From positions 770,069-834,068 of the forward strand of contig NZ_JAHHZQ010000003.1 of assembly GCF_022606355.1 (NCBI RefSeq): a stretch of 64,000 nucleotides of DNA, read 5' to 3'. The notes beneath the pieces are model-generated. The model worked only from the letters and a program-made list of their open reading frames with translations, was not told the DNA's origin and made no database searches. Shown piece after piece: positions 26,801 to 34,918 of the stretch (position 1 is its first letter; the number at the start of each line of letters is the position of its first letter). Made by a program: the position numbers and the translations under genes. This DNA comes from Leifsonia shinshuensis. GTDB taxonomy: Bacteria; Actinomycetota; Actinomycetes; Actinomycetales; Microbacteriaceae.

Positions 26801-27616
26801 ACGGGCGACCGCGTCTTCGGGGGAGACGAACGCGCGGAACGACAGGGTGGGAGTGTCTCCGGGAAGGGGGCTGCTCGCGCTGGCCCCGACGGGGAGCGAC
26901 TGGCTGATGCCCGCACCGGGCGCCAGCAGCACGCTGCGCAGTGGGCTCGCACCGTTGCCGGACCAGTTGCCGCTTCCGGGCGCCGCGGAGAAGTCGCCAT
27001 TCGGGACGGCGTAGTCGACGCGCTCACCGGCGCCGCGGATCCCCCACGCGTGCACGGCATGGAACTCGATGGGCGCGGAGGTGTCGTTGTGCAGTTCGAG
27101 ATAGAGCGCGCCGGCTCCCGCGCCGATGGTCCCGCCGTTCGAGACGAAGCTCGTCTCGGCAGTGACGCGGGCGCCACGAGCGAGCCCCGTCAGGTCGCTC
27201 CGCTCCGCGAGGATCGAGCTGCCGTCGGTGAGCCGCACGAGAACGTCGGATTGCGTAGTCACGCCGGAATCGAGAGTGACGTCGACGGAAGCGTGCACCA
27301 CATCACCGCTCTGGGGGGCATCTCCCGAGCCCACCGGGATGCCCTCCCAGAGAACGCCGCCCGGAGCGAGCAGAACCGACGCCTCGGCGGTGACGGTTCC
27401 CGTCACCGCCCACGGGTCGCCGAAGTCGTCGCCTGCGAGCGGGTAGGTGACCGGAGTACCCGCCGCCGTGATCGCCGCGGCGTTCGCCGCTTTCGCCGGC
27501 GGGAGGCTGAGCGCGCTCACGGCGACGCCGAGGATCAGCGCCGTCGCCAGCCCCGCCCGGATCGGGCGCTTTCCTGCATCGGCCCGTGTGGGTCGCACCA
27601 TCGTAACCATCCTCAT
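23897..27616 (-). CDS. Secreted multidomain glycan-active protein with dockerin-like module
   Basis: A 1239-aa exported protein. A signal peptide (hydrophobic segment about 20-40, ending PPAKAANA) is followed by a beta-rich region (about 45-340). A dockerin-like pair of calcium loops follows, DLNGDGVVNAAD (about 347-358) and DYDGDGQVTLAD (about 373-384). Next is a helical (alpha/alpha)-type domain (about 400-840) with LDDVARAAI at about 452-460, then carbohydrate-binding-type beta domains (about 850-1150). A final Ig-like repeat contains DPGSWTPAGASFSFRWLRDG. There is no sorting signal. The start may instead be ATG 27601, better spaced from GAGG. It shares the DD-x-AR motif with the Tat protein at 6893-8932 and has the regulon operator upstream. 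A secreted depolymerase is inferred; the family is not recognised. Confidence 0.72.
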   Translation of the reverse strand: MRMVTMVRPTRADAGKRPIRAGLATALILGVAVSALSLPPAKAANAAAITAAGTPVTYPLAGDDFGDPWAVTGTVTAEASVLLAPGGVLWEGIPVGSGDAPQSGDVVHASVDVTLDSGVTTQSDVLVRLTDGSSILAERSDLTGLARGARVTAETSFVSNGGTIGAGAGALYLELHNDTSAPIEFHAVHAWGIRGAGERVDYAVPNGDFSAAPGSGNWSGNGASPLRSVLLAPGAGISQSLPVGASASSPLPGDTPTLSFRAFVSPEDAVARPVGSVSSGETAIASAALPSSTSRGTWQTLTSSALGAGAVPPGATTVTVALTNTGDAPLRLAAVQATVIRAVKNDDLNGDGVVNAADATWLAAQVRAGTTDPALDYDGDGQVTLADVSYFTRFILGDRSEVYANLAHLDFLSEHVTVDGIPMLIVHLYSAPVDPADLSRGYTWISDPQEGIAALDDVARAAIVWAEHYRTYRDAHSYEQLKLALAFVMWMQATDGDFDNFVDRDAAGAIYKRDSQSSSTSFSYWAARGYEAMATALPLIRKSDAALTAQLTSHLSLSLKRLGQVVAPIPGAKGASAPALLGGDVWLSSIAVSALAAHAPSLAGAAKARAVALAGRLGKGIGTHQSGDFMTYPLGAVTNTGGQWDEWGSIQAKALALAGQLSGDKTLIKKAELEADSYLSDLLISGRSFSVNPNKSGLPAINYATASYVENYLTLYSVTGLKKYADLAGIAATWWTGQNAIGVPMFDQALGLAFDGITVDGLNNNSGAESVDEALRAILRLKRVPEAAALMTSAKTVERATQTIQFEDLYRQGRPADAALALPGGQLNDPAQALVSQSATSGTDEKAIYADALPITRSQPVYGNWQGTHAIFVKGVGYDNVRIFDGGSLNIDVPVGGAGQAQVGDALRLNFAALVQFQTTLRARVLAVDASGAQTLLADDSGFSYNARTWYSGSGSVNTTPLATVPAGSVSVRVEFSSTSTNPNAYEGYSTVTLANLYRLGTPEVRYGSTRLSGSAYALAEAGSSRTFSVDVASAGEYSVFLSEVGRPKAASAAIAIGGAFRSTATVPAGAGSVSIVNLGRASLAAGATTLTVTVPPGADAGLDALILYPVQTTATYALLDGRKVTVLRDASDGTLTTGTPRQIAARMAPIPDVAPTIGGTAAPRSVLTVDPGSWTPAGASFSFRWLRDGQEIPGARGRSHTVTQRDAGHELSVAVTASERGRTPGHAVSAAVVVSAAK

Positions 27617-27658
27617 CGATCGTCAAGGCCGTCCGTCCGGCTTCCGCAACAGGCTAAA

Positions 27659-27668
27659 ACAACGTTGT
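27659..27668. promoter_or_regulatory. LacI-type operator ACAACGTTGT (near the 1239-aa gene)
   Basis: Perfect palindrome, extended to AACAACGTTGTT, 43 bp before the start of the secreted protein gene on the minus strand. A candidate promoter for that gene lies further up: -35 TTGATC at 27741-27746, 17-bp spacer, -10 CATAAA at 27718-27723. Confidence 0.8.
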
Positions 27669-27746
27669 TTGTCCGCACAAGTGTCGATTGCCGACCGCGC
27701 CTTGGGATTCCTGGGCTTTTATGCAACAGTTGGAACACTCGATCAA

Positions 27747-27756
27747 ACAACGTTGT
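27747..27756. promoter_or_regulatory. LacI-type operator ACAACGTTGT (near the FAD/Fe-S dehydrogenase gene)
   Basis: Perfect palindrome 34 bp before ATG 27791 and directly adjoining the minus-strand -35 candidate at 27741-27746. With the site at 27659 it brackets the divergent promoters. Confidence 0.8.
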
Positions 27757-27790
27757 CTCATTGCGTCTCAACCCAGGAATAGGCGGCAGC

Positions 27791-30613
27791 ATGCCCTCCC
27801 GTATCGCCTCTGTCCTCGCCGAAGCAGCTCTGCCGGCCGGCGTCTCCGTTCTGGACCGCTCCGTGGACCGGTTCTCGCGTGCCCATGACGCGTCCCACTA
27901 CCTCCTCGTGCCCTCGGCCGTGGTCCAGCCGACGTCTGCCGAGGAGGTGAGCGCCGTCTTCCGCGCGTGCTCCGCGCAGGGGATCCCCATCACGCTCCGC
28001 TCGGGCGGCACGAGCCTGAGCGGACAGGCCGTGAGCGACTCCGTGCTCCTGGACACCCGCCAGCGGTTCCAGAGGATGTCCGTGTCCACCGACGGAACGT
28101 CGGTGACCGTTCAACCCGGCCTGACGATCCGTCAGGTCAACGCCCGGCTCGCCCGCTTCCACCGACGCCTCGGCCCCGACCCGGCGAGCGAGATCGCGTG
28201 CACGGTCGGCGGCGTGATTGCGAACAACTCCAGCGGTATGGCGTGCGGCATCGAGCAGAACACCTACCGCACCTTACGGTCGCTTGTCGTCACGCTGGCC
28301 AGCGGGACCATGATCGACACGGGCAGCCCGGACTCGGACGACACCCTCCTCGACCGCGAGCCCGCGCTGCACACCGGCCTCCGGGAGCTGCGGGAATCGC
28401 TTCTGCGCCGACCCGACCTGGTGGCGGAGATCAGGCACCAGTACTCCATGAAGAACACCATGGGCTACGGGCTCAACTCCCTCCTGGACTTCGACCGGCC
28501 GATCGACATCCTCGCCCACCTGCTCATCGGCAGCGAGGGAACTCTGGGGTTCGTCTCCGAAGCGACCTTCGAGACGGTGCCGGTTTCACCGTCGATCGCT
28601 ACCGGCCTTCTCGTCTTCCCCGATCTGCGGTCGGCCACCGCGGCGCTCCCCCACCTCGTCGCTGCCGGCCTTGCCACGATCGAGCTGATGGATGCCACGT
28701 CACTGCGCGTCGCACAGTCGCTCAGCGACGTGCCCACCGAGATCGCAGCGATCCGAATCGTCGATCAGGCCGCCCTCCTGATCGAGCACCATGCCACGGA
28801 CGAGGCCGCGCTGCGCCGCAAGATCACAGCGTTCGAGGAGCTCTTCGGAACCCTCGAACTCACGTCGCCATTCGAATTCGTCACCGACCCCGCAGCCCGG
28901 GCCTCGCTCTGGCACGTCCGGAAAGGCCTGTATACAGCTGTGGCAGGCGCCCGCCCGTCGGGCACGACTGCGCTGCTCGAGGACATAGCCGTCCCGGTCG
29001 AACGACTGCTCGAGACGTGCGAGCGACTGAATGTGCTCTTCTCTGCGCACGGCTACACGAACACGGTGATCTTCGGGCACGCCAAAGACGGCAACATCCA
29101 CTTCATGATCAGCGAACGCTTCGACGACCCAGACCACGTCGCACGCTACGAACGCTTCACCGCCGATCTGGTCGACCTCGTCCTGGAGCAGAGGGGGACC
29201 CTGAAGGCCGAGCACGGGACTGGGCGCATCATGGCGCCGTTCGTCCGCCGACAGTTCGGTGACGAGCTGTACGAGGTCATGCGCCGGATCAAGCGCCTGT
29301 TCGACCCGCTGGGCATCCTGAATCCCGGTGTGCTCCTGTCGGACGACCCTTCCTCGTACCTCCACAACCTGAAGTCGAGCGCTTCGGTCGAGCCGGAAGT
29401 CGATCGCTGTGTCGAGTGCGGATACTGCGAACCGACCTGCCCGAGCAAGAATCTCACGCTGACGCCACGTCAGCGGATCGTGCTCCGGCGGGAGATGCGA
29501 GCCGCGGAAGACCGAGGTGACACAGGACTGCTGTCCGAGCTCGCGGCCGACTACGACTACGACGGCGTGCAGACCTGCGCCGTCGACGGCATGTGCGCGG
29601 TCGCCTGTCCGGTTGACATCAACACCGGCGACCTCGTCCGGCGACTCCGCGAAGAGACCGCAAACCGGTTCACCGGTGCAGGCTGGAGTCTCGCCGCAAA
29701 GCATTGGGGCGCGGTCACCCGCGCCGGCGGAGCCGCGCTCACGCTCGCCGATGCTCTTCCCGCACCGCTCATCACCGCCGCGACCGATGTCGGCCGCGCG
29801 CTGCTCGGCGCCGACGAGGTGCCCCGTTACTCAGGCGATCTCCCTCGCGGCGGCCGCAAGCGACCGGCGACCGGCGAGACCCCCGCGGCGCAGGCGGTCT
29901 TCTTCGCGGCGTGCATCGGCACGATGTTCGGCCCCGGCGGCGACGGTGTCGGCAGCAGCGAGGCGTTCCGGTTGCTCGCAGGGCGGGCCGGCGTCGCGAT
30001 CGTCGAGCCCGAAGGCGTGGCCGACATGTGCTGCGGGACGCCGTGGAAGTCGAAGGGCCACACGGACGGCTACGCCACGATGTCCGAGCGCGTTCTCCCG
30101 TCTCTCCTGGCGGCGAGCGACGGCGGAAGGCTGCCGATCGTGTGCGATGCCGCCTCTTGCACGGAAGGCCTCGAGACGATGGCAGAAAAGGCAAGGTCCG
30201 CCGGCCCGCAGTACGCCTCATTGCGATTCATCGACTCCGTGGAGTTCACGAACACGAATCTCCTCGGCAAACTCGCCGTGACCACCCCCTTGGCCTCCGT
30301 CGCCCTCCACCGCACGTGTTCGACAACGGCACTCAACGTGAACGACCACCTGGCCGGCATCGCACGGGCCATCAGCGAAGACGTCTACGAACCCATCGAC
30401 TGGGGATGCTGCGCGTTTGCCGGAGATCGCGGCATGCTCCACCCCGAACTGACGGCATCCGCGACAGAAGTCGAGGCATCCGAGATCAACTCCCGGACGT
30501 TCGAAGCCTATGCATCGGCGAACAGAACGTGCGAGCTGGGCATGTCCCGGGCGACGGGACGCACCTACGTGCACATCCTCGAACTACTCGAACAGGCGAC
30601 TCGCGCAGGGTAG
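27791..30613 (+). CDS. FAD-linked oxidase fused to 4Fe-4S and CCG domains (2-hydroxyacid dehydrogenase type)
   Basis: A 940-aa respiratory-type dehydrogenase of the Dld/GlcD+GlcF fused class. The PCMH FAD-binding domain (about 40-220) includes TLRSGGTSLSGQAV and NNSSGMACG. The FAD-oxidase C domain (about 230-520) has GHAKDGNIHFM and EHGTGRIMAPFV. A bacterial ferredoxin-like module follows with CVECGYCEPTCP (from Cys about 540) and CAVDGMCAVACP (from about 596). The C-terminal cysteine-rich CCG region includes MCCGTPW and WGCCAFAGDRG. Such enzymes oxidise D-lactate, glycolate or D-2-hydroxyglutarate. The ACAACGTTGT operator upstream ties it to the glycan island, suggesting that a 2-hydroxyacid arises in that pathway. 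ATG 27791 has only a weak AGGCGG site. Confidence 0.85.
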   Translation: MPSRIASVLAEAALPAGVSVLDRSVDRFSRAHDASHYLLVPSAVVQPTSAEEVSAVFRACSAQGIPITLRSGGTSLSGQAVSDSVLLDTRQRFQRMSVSTDGTSVTVQPGLTIRQVNARLARFHRRLGPDPASEIACTVGGVIANNSSGMACGIEQNTYRTLRSLVVTLASGTMIDTGSPDSDDTLLDREPALHTGLRELRESLLRRPDLVAEIRHQYSMKNTMGYGLNSLLDFDRPIDILAHLLIGSEGTLGFVSEATFETVPVSPSIATGLLVFPDLRSATAALPHLVAAGLATIELMDATSLRVAQSLSDVPTEIAAIRIVDQAALLIEHHATDEAALRRKITAFEELFGTLELTSPFEFVTDPAARASLWHVRKGLYTAVAGARPSGTTALLEDIAVPVERLLETCERLNVLFSAHGYTNTVIFGHAKDGNIHFMISERFDDPDHVARYERFTADLVDLVLEQRGTLKAEHGTGRIMAPFVRRQFGDELYEVMRRIKRLFDPLGILNPGVLLSDDPSSYLHNLKSSASVEPEVDRCVECGYCEPTCPSKNLTLTPRQRIVLRREMRAAEDRGDTGLLSELAADYDYDGVQTCAVDGMCAVACPVDINTGDLVRRLREETANRFTGAGWSLAAKHWGAVTRAGGAALTLADALPAPLITAATDVGRALLGADEVPRYSGDLPRGGRKRPATGETPAAQAVFFAACIGTMFGPGGDGVGSSEAFRLLAGRAGVAIVEPEGVADMCCGTPWKSKGHTDGYATMSERVLPSLLAASDGGRLPIVCDAASCTEGLETMAEKARSAGPQYASLRFIDSVEFTNTNLLGKLAVTTPLASVALHRTCSTTALNVNDHLAGIARAISEDVYEPIDWGCCAFAGDRGMLHPELTASATEVEASEINSRTFEAYASANRTCELGMSRATGRTYVHILELLEQATRAG

Positions 30614-30626
30614 GCGACCCCTTCGC

Positions 30627-30669
30627 GAACCTCCGCCGGCGTGTGACGCCTGCACGCGTCCGCAGGTTC
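30627..30669. terminator. Stem-loop between convergent dehydrogenase and esterase genes
   Basis: Arms GAACCTCCG and CGCAGGTTC pair at 8 of 9 positions across a long loop that is itself GC-rich. Its place between two converging genes fits a shared terminator. There is no clear U-tract. Confidence 0.45.
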
Positions 30670-30692
30670 AAGGTGAGCATCGCTCCTCTCCC

Positions 30693-32213
30693 TCACCCCC
30701 ACGTCCACGTCGCGTCGCCGACCGCCTGGAGAATCCGGTCGTCGAAGTTCACCTCGCACCGACCGGGGGCGTCGAAGATCATCGTCGAGCGCCCGTCGTC
30801 CCACGGTCGCCACTGCTCTCCTGGACGCCCTGTTCTCGCGAAGTCCGCCCATGCTCCGCCCACTGCTTCGGCGACTTCGAGGGCATCCGCGGTCGCGCCG
30901 GTCTGTCGCTCGCACAGGCCTGCGTTCTTCTGCACGAAGGCGATCTCGGCGCTGTGGAAGGTGCCGGGCCGGGCTTCGAGTACCGGGGTCTTCCAGGCGA
31001 ACTGGTAGAGCCAAGCCTCCCCGCCCTGCGCGACCTTGGCTTCCGCTTGGCGCACTGCCGCCACCCGCATCGGAGCGGCCTTGATGGTGGCGAAGAGGCC
31101 GAACGGCGACTCATCAGGGTAACGATCCTTGTACGCAGCGAGCACATCGTCCACTGCGGAGGCTCCGAGATCGGCGAGGAGTTCCGAGCGGACATCGCTC
31201 CAGGTCATTGTCTCGGCACGGGGATTGTCCAGGCCGTTCACGAACTCGTTCTGGTTCGCTCCGACGATCAGCGGCACCCGAGCCGAGAGCGCGCCGGCGC
31301 CCGGAGCCGAGGGATCGCCGAGCAGAGGCTCTGCGATGATCTGCCCGTCGTGGACCGGCCGCCAATCCGTGAACCCGAAACCGGCCGCGACATCGACCAG
31401 CGCACTCATCGGAATCCCGTCGAGCTGATCGGGCTGGACTCCGATACGCCCGAGAACCTCGCGAGCCTGTGCTTGCGAGGCGTCGGGGTCCAGAATGTCG
31501 GCGAACGAACCGCTCTGCACGACAGCCTTGTGGAAAAGTCCCTGGGCCGACGGCATGGAGAGCAGGCACGAGACCTTGCCGCCACCGCCGGACTGCCCGT
31601 AGATCGTGACGTTCCCCGGGTCTCCACCGAACGATGCGGCGTTGTCGCGCACCCACTGCAGCATCGACACGATGTCCTGCATTGCGAGGTTCGCGCTGTC
31701 CTCGTAGCCGGTCAGCCAGCTGAGGTCGAGGAAGCCGAACAGGTTGAGGCGGTGGTTCGAGGTGATGACCACACAGTCCTCAGAACGTGCGAGGTTCGCG
31801 CCGTCGTACGCCAGCAGGTCGTTTCCCGATCCTCCGGTGAACGCTCCGCCGTGCAGATAGACCATGACCGGCCGCGCACCGACCAGGTCGGGAGTCCAGA
31901 CGTTCACCCGCAGACAGTCCTCGCTCTGAGCCACCGCCGCTGAGCCCCGATAGAAGACGAACGCGTCTTCGTCGCCGCTCAGGCCGAGGTTGTTCTGGCC
32001 GAGGGCTTGCTGAGGCGCCTGCGGACCCCAGAACAAGCAACTCCGCACGTCATCCCAACCCGCCGGCTGCCTCGGCGGCCGAAACCGGTTCGGCCCCGCA
32101 GTCGATCCGCCGTAGGGGATTCCTCTGAAGGCGAGCGCTCCGCGCTCGACGGTGCCTCGGACCCGACCGTACGTCGTCTCGGCGTCGACCAACGGGAACA
32201 CTGATCCGTGCAT
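30693..32213 (-). CDS. Type-B carboxylesterase of the rhamnosidase locus
   Basis: A 506-aa alpha/beta hydrolase of the carboxylesterase family. Signatures are EDCLRVNVW, YLHGGAF (oxyanion), GQSGGGGK (nucleophile Ser about 208) and a C-terminal His region in AWLYQFAWKTP...FHSAEIAFV. No signal peptide. ATG 32213 is preceded by AGGAGAGAG and is preferred over GTG 32228. It overlaps the end of the GH78 gene, so the two are translated from one message. Removal of acyl groups (acetyl or aromatic) from imported rhamnosides is the likely role, inferred from context. Confidence 0.9.
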   Translation of the reverse strand: MHGSVFPLVDAETTYGRVRGTVERGALAFRGIPYGGSTAGPNRFRPPRQPAGWDDVRSCLFWGPQAPQQALGQNNLGLSGDEDAFVFYRGSAAVAQSEDCLRVNVWTPDLVGARPVMVYLHGGAFTGGSGNDLLAYDGANLARSEDCVVITSNHRLNLFGFLDLSWLTGYEDSANLAMQDIVSMLQWVRDNAASFGGDPGNVTIYGQSGGGGKVSCLLSMPSAQGLFHKAVVQSGSFADILDPDASQAQAREVLGRIGVQPDQLDGIPMSALVDVAAGFGFTDWRPVHDGQIIAEPLLGDPSAPGAGALSARVPLIVGANQNEFVNGLDNPRAETMTWSDVRSELLADLGASAVDDVLAAYKDRYPDESPFGLFATIKAAPMRVAAVRQAEAKVAQGGEAWLYQFAWKTPVLEARPGTFHSAEIAFVQKNAGLCERQTGATADALEVAEAVGGAWADFARTGRPGEQWRPWDDGRSTMIFDAPGRCEVNFDDRILQAVGDATWTWG

Positions 32214-32221
32214 CTCTCTCC

Positions 32222-34876
32222 TCACCACAGTCGCTTCGCCGGCTTGCGCGGGTCGTCCTCGGCGCTGCGAAACTCACCGACAAGCCTGTGCTTGCCCTGT
32301 CCGACCTCGATGAACGCGTCGTCCGACCCCGGCAGAGTCACCCGGGCTCGAAGGCCCAACGGGACATCGACGTCGATCGTGAAGTCGGTACCGCGCCGGC
32401 TCCACTCCACGCCCACCTCGCCGTGCGTCGTGAGGTGACGGGTGGCAGCCTGCGTGAGACCGCCGCCGGGCCGCGGCTTGATCACCACGACGTCGCTGCC
32501 CGGCTCGGGGAGGTTGAGCCCGGCCACGACCCGGTGCATGAAGTCCGCGACCGCTCCGAGGGCGTAATGGTTGAACGAGGTCATCCCGCCGGGATTGATG
32601 GAACCGTCGGGAAGCATGCTGTCCCAGCGCTCCCAAATGGTCGTCGCCCCCATGCCGACCTGATAGAGCCACGACGGCGGCTCGTCCTGCAGCAGGAGAT
32701 GGTACGCGTGGTCCACTCCTCCGGCGATGGTGAGCGCGTCGCAGACCAGAGGGGTTCCGACGAACCCCGTGGTGATGCGGTAGTCGGATGCCGCGACCAG
32801 CTCGATCAGTCGCGCTCCCGCCCGCGCGGCCTGCTCCGGAGTCGCGAACAACTCGAAGACGAGGGCCACCGAGATCGACGTGACGGTGTCGCTGACGAGC
32901 CGGCCGTTGGGCGAGAGGAACTCCTTCTGGAACGCAGCGACGGCGCGCTCGGCGACCCGGCCATAACGCACCGCGTCTTCGCTGTGCCCGAGTACGATCG
33001 CCGACTCTGCGAGCAGCCTCGCGGTCAGTGCGTGGTACGCCGTCGCCACCAGGTACTTGTCTGTGTGGCTGGACCCAGGACTGTTAGGTGGAGCGGCCGG
33101 GTCGAGCCAGTCGCCGAGTTGGAACCCGGTGTTCCAGAGTCCCGTCTGACCGGTGAGGTCGTCGACGAGGTCGACCCACGCCGTCATCGACTCGTACTGA
33201 TTCGCAAGGATCGATGGATCGTGATCATGCTGATACAGCGCCCACGGGACGATGACGGCCGCGTCTCCCCACGCGGCCGTCGGAAAGTCGGGGAAGCCGC
33301 ACTCCACCCACGGCACGAAGTTGGGAACGTGACCGTGGTCTCTCTGCTCGTGCGCCACGTCCCGGAGCCAGCTGGTCAGCACGCCCTGGGCCCCGTAGAG
33401 GTAGAGGGCCGTGGGGGCGAACACCTGGATGTCACCGGTCCACCCCATCCGCTCGTCACGCTGGGGGCAGTCCGTGGGAAGATCCACGAAGTTGTCACGC
33501 ATCGACCAGACGATGTTCTCGTGGAGACGGTTCAGCCCGGGGTGAGAGCTCGTGAACCATCCTGTGCGCTGCATCTCGGAGTGCACGACGAGGGCCACCA
33601 CGTCGACCGTGTCGATGTCCCCGGGCCACCCTTCGAGCTCGGCGTACCGGAAGCCGTGAAGCGTGAAGCGCGGTGTCCACTCCTCCAGCCGACCGCCGGC
33701 CAGTGTGTACGAGTCGATCGAGACGGCGGTGCGCAGGGGGCGGACTCCGAGTTCGCCGTTCTCGATGACTTCAGCGTGGTGCAGCCGCACAGTCTCGCCA
33801 GCCCGCCCATTTACTCGGATTCGCAGCTTTCCGGCGATGTTCTGGCCGAAGTCGAGGCGGATCCGGCCGGAGGCCACGCGTTCTATCGTCACGGGTTCGA
33901 GCACTTCGGTGACGCGGATCGCCGGACCGACCGGCGCTTCGATCGTGGCCGGGAAAGCATCCAGTGCGAGCAGCTCCGGTTGCGCCCACGATGTCGCGTC
34001 GAAACCCGGCATGCTCCACCCCCGAGGCAGCAGCCGCGCATCGTAGGTCTCGCCCTCGTACAGACCCGCCGCAGTGATCGGGGCAGGCCGGTACTGCCAC
34101 GAGTCCGCGAGCGGGACCCGCAGCAGCTCGCCGTCGGTCAGAGTGAGCTCGAGCTGAACCAGCGCGGAGACGTCTTGGCCGTAGTAGTCCCAGAGGCCGC
34201 CATCGAAGCCGATCCGTCCGCGGTACCAGCCGTCTGCCAGCCAGACCCCGAGAGTATTGCGACCCGGTCGGAGGCGATCGGTGATGTCGGCGGTCTGATA
34301 GCGCAGCCGATGCCGGTAGCTCGTCCAACCGGGCGCCAGCACGTCGGGTGACACGGGTCCACCATTGAGCTCGAGCTCATAGACGCCGTGCGCTGTCGAG
34401 TACACCCGCGCGTGTCTGACGTCATCGATGCCGACCCCGACAGAGGCGAGATCCCACTCGTTGCGGAGCAGGTAGCCTGGCCGCGGCTCGCCCTGGGAGG
34501 CGGACGGGGACGGCGAGACGAAGGGTTCCGTCCAGTCGGAGCGTTCGAGCAGCCCCGCTTCCACGGACACGCTCGCCGACCACGCTGAGTGGCCGTCCGC
34601 GGTGGACACCTGCACCCGCACGCTCACCCGCTCCCGTGATCGAAGAGGCGAGAACGGCCACGCGATCGAAGCAGCGGTGCCCTCTGCGTCGTAGACGCTG
34701 ACGGTCTCGTCGGACGCACGGCATTCGACGGTGAACGACGTTTGAGGCGAGTCGCCGCTCACCAGCCACGAAAGACGCGGCCGCGTTTCCGCGATGCCGA
34801 GCGTGGACGCCCCGCGGCGGTTCTCGAGCCAGAGTCCGTCGACGGACACAGCCGCGTCGGTGAAGGTGGATGTCAC
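32222..34876 (-). CDS. Alpha-L-rhamnosidase, GH78
   Basis: An 884-aa intracellular GH78 enzyme. The N-terminal beta domain (about 1-120, RPRLSWLVSGD) is followed by the rhamnosidase N and concanavalin-like domains (YRHRLRYQTADITDRL, VWLADGWYRGRIGFDG, LDFGQNIAG). The (alpha/alpha)6 catalytic domain has DLPTDCPQRDERMGWTGD, whose acidic residues line the GH78 active site, and TTIWERWDSMLPDGS. It cleaves terminal alpha-L-rhamnose. The gene follows the ABC permeases and precedes the esterase in one minus-strand operon. Control is probably through the TGAAGCGCTTCA operators at 38131 and 38196. A second, shorter GH78 gene lies at 58446-60716. Confidence 0.93.
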   Translation of the reverse strand: MTSTFTDAAVSVDGLWLENRRGASTLGIAETRPRLSWLVSGDSPQTSFTVECRASDETVSVYDAEGTAASIAWPFSPLRSRERVSVRVQVSTADGHSAWSASVSVEAGLLERSDWTEPFVSPSPSASQGEPRPGYLLRNEWDLASVGVGIDDVRHARVYSTAHGVYELELNGGPVSPDVLAPGWTSYRHRLRYQTADITDRLRPGRNTLGVWLADGWYRGRIGFDGGLWDYYGQDVSALVQLELTLTDGELLRVPLADSWQYRPAPITAAGLYEGETYDARLLPRGWSMPGFDATSWAQPELLALDAFPATIEAPVGPAIRVTEVLEPVTIERVASGRIRLDFGQNIAGKLRIRVNGRAGETVRLHHAEVIENGELGVRPLRTAVSIDSYTLAGGRLEEWTPRFTLHGFRYAELEGWPGDIDTVDVVALVVHSEMQRTGWFTSSHPGLNRLHENIVWSMRDNFVDLPTDCPQRDERMGWTGDIQVFAPTALYLYGAQGVLTSWLRDVAHEQRDHGHVPNFVPWVECGFPDFPTAAWGDAAVIVPWALYQHDHDPSILANQYESMTAWVDLVDDLTGQTGLWNTGFQLGDWLDPAAPPNSPGSSHTDKYLVATAYHALTARLLAESAIVLGHSEDAVRYGRVAERAVAAFQKEFLSPNGRLVSDTVTSISVALVFELFATPEQAARAGARLIELVAASDYRITTGFVGTPLVCDALTIAGGVDHAYHLLLQDEPPSWLYQVGMGATTIWERWDSMLPDGSINPGGMTSFNHYALGAVADFMHRVVAGLNLPEPGSDVVVIKPRPGGGLTQAATRHLTTHGEVGVEWSRRGTDFTIDVDVPLGLRARVTLPGSDDAFIEVGQGKHRLVGEFRSAEDDPRKPAKRLW

Positions 34877-34918
34877 TATTCTCCTGTGAGTCTGAGTGTG
34901 CGATGCGTGGGGGCTCGG

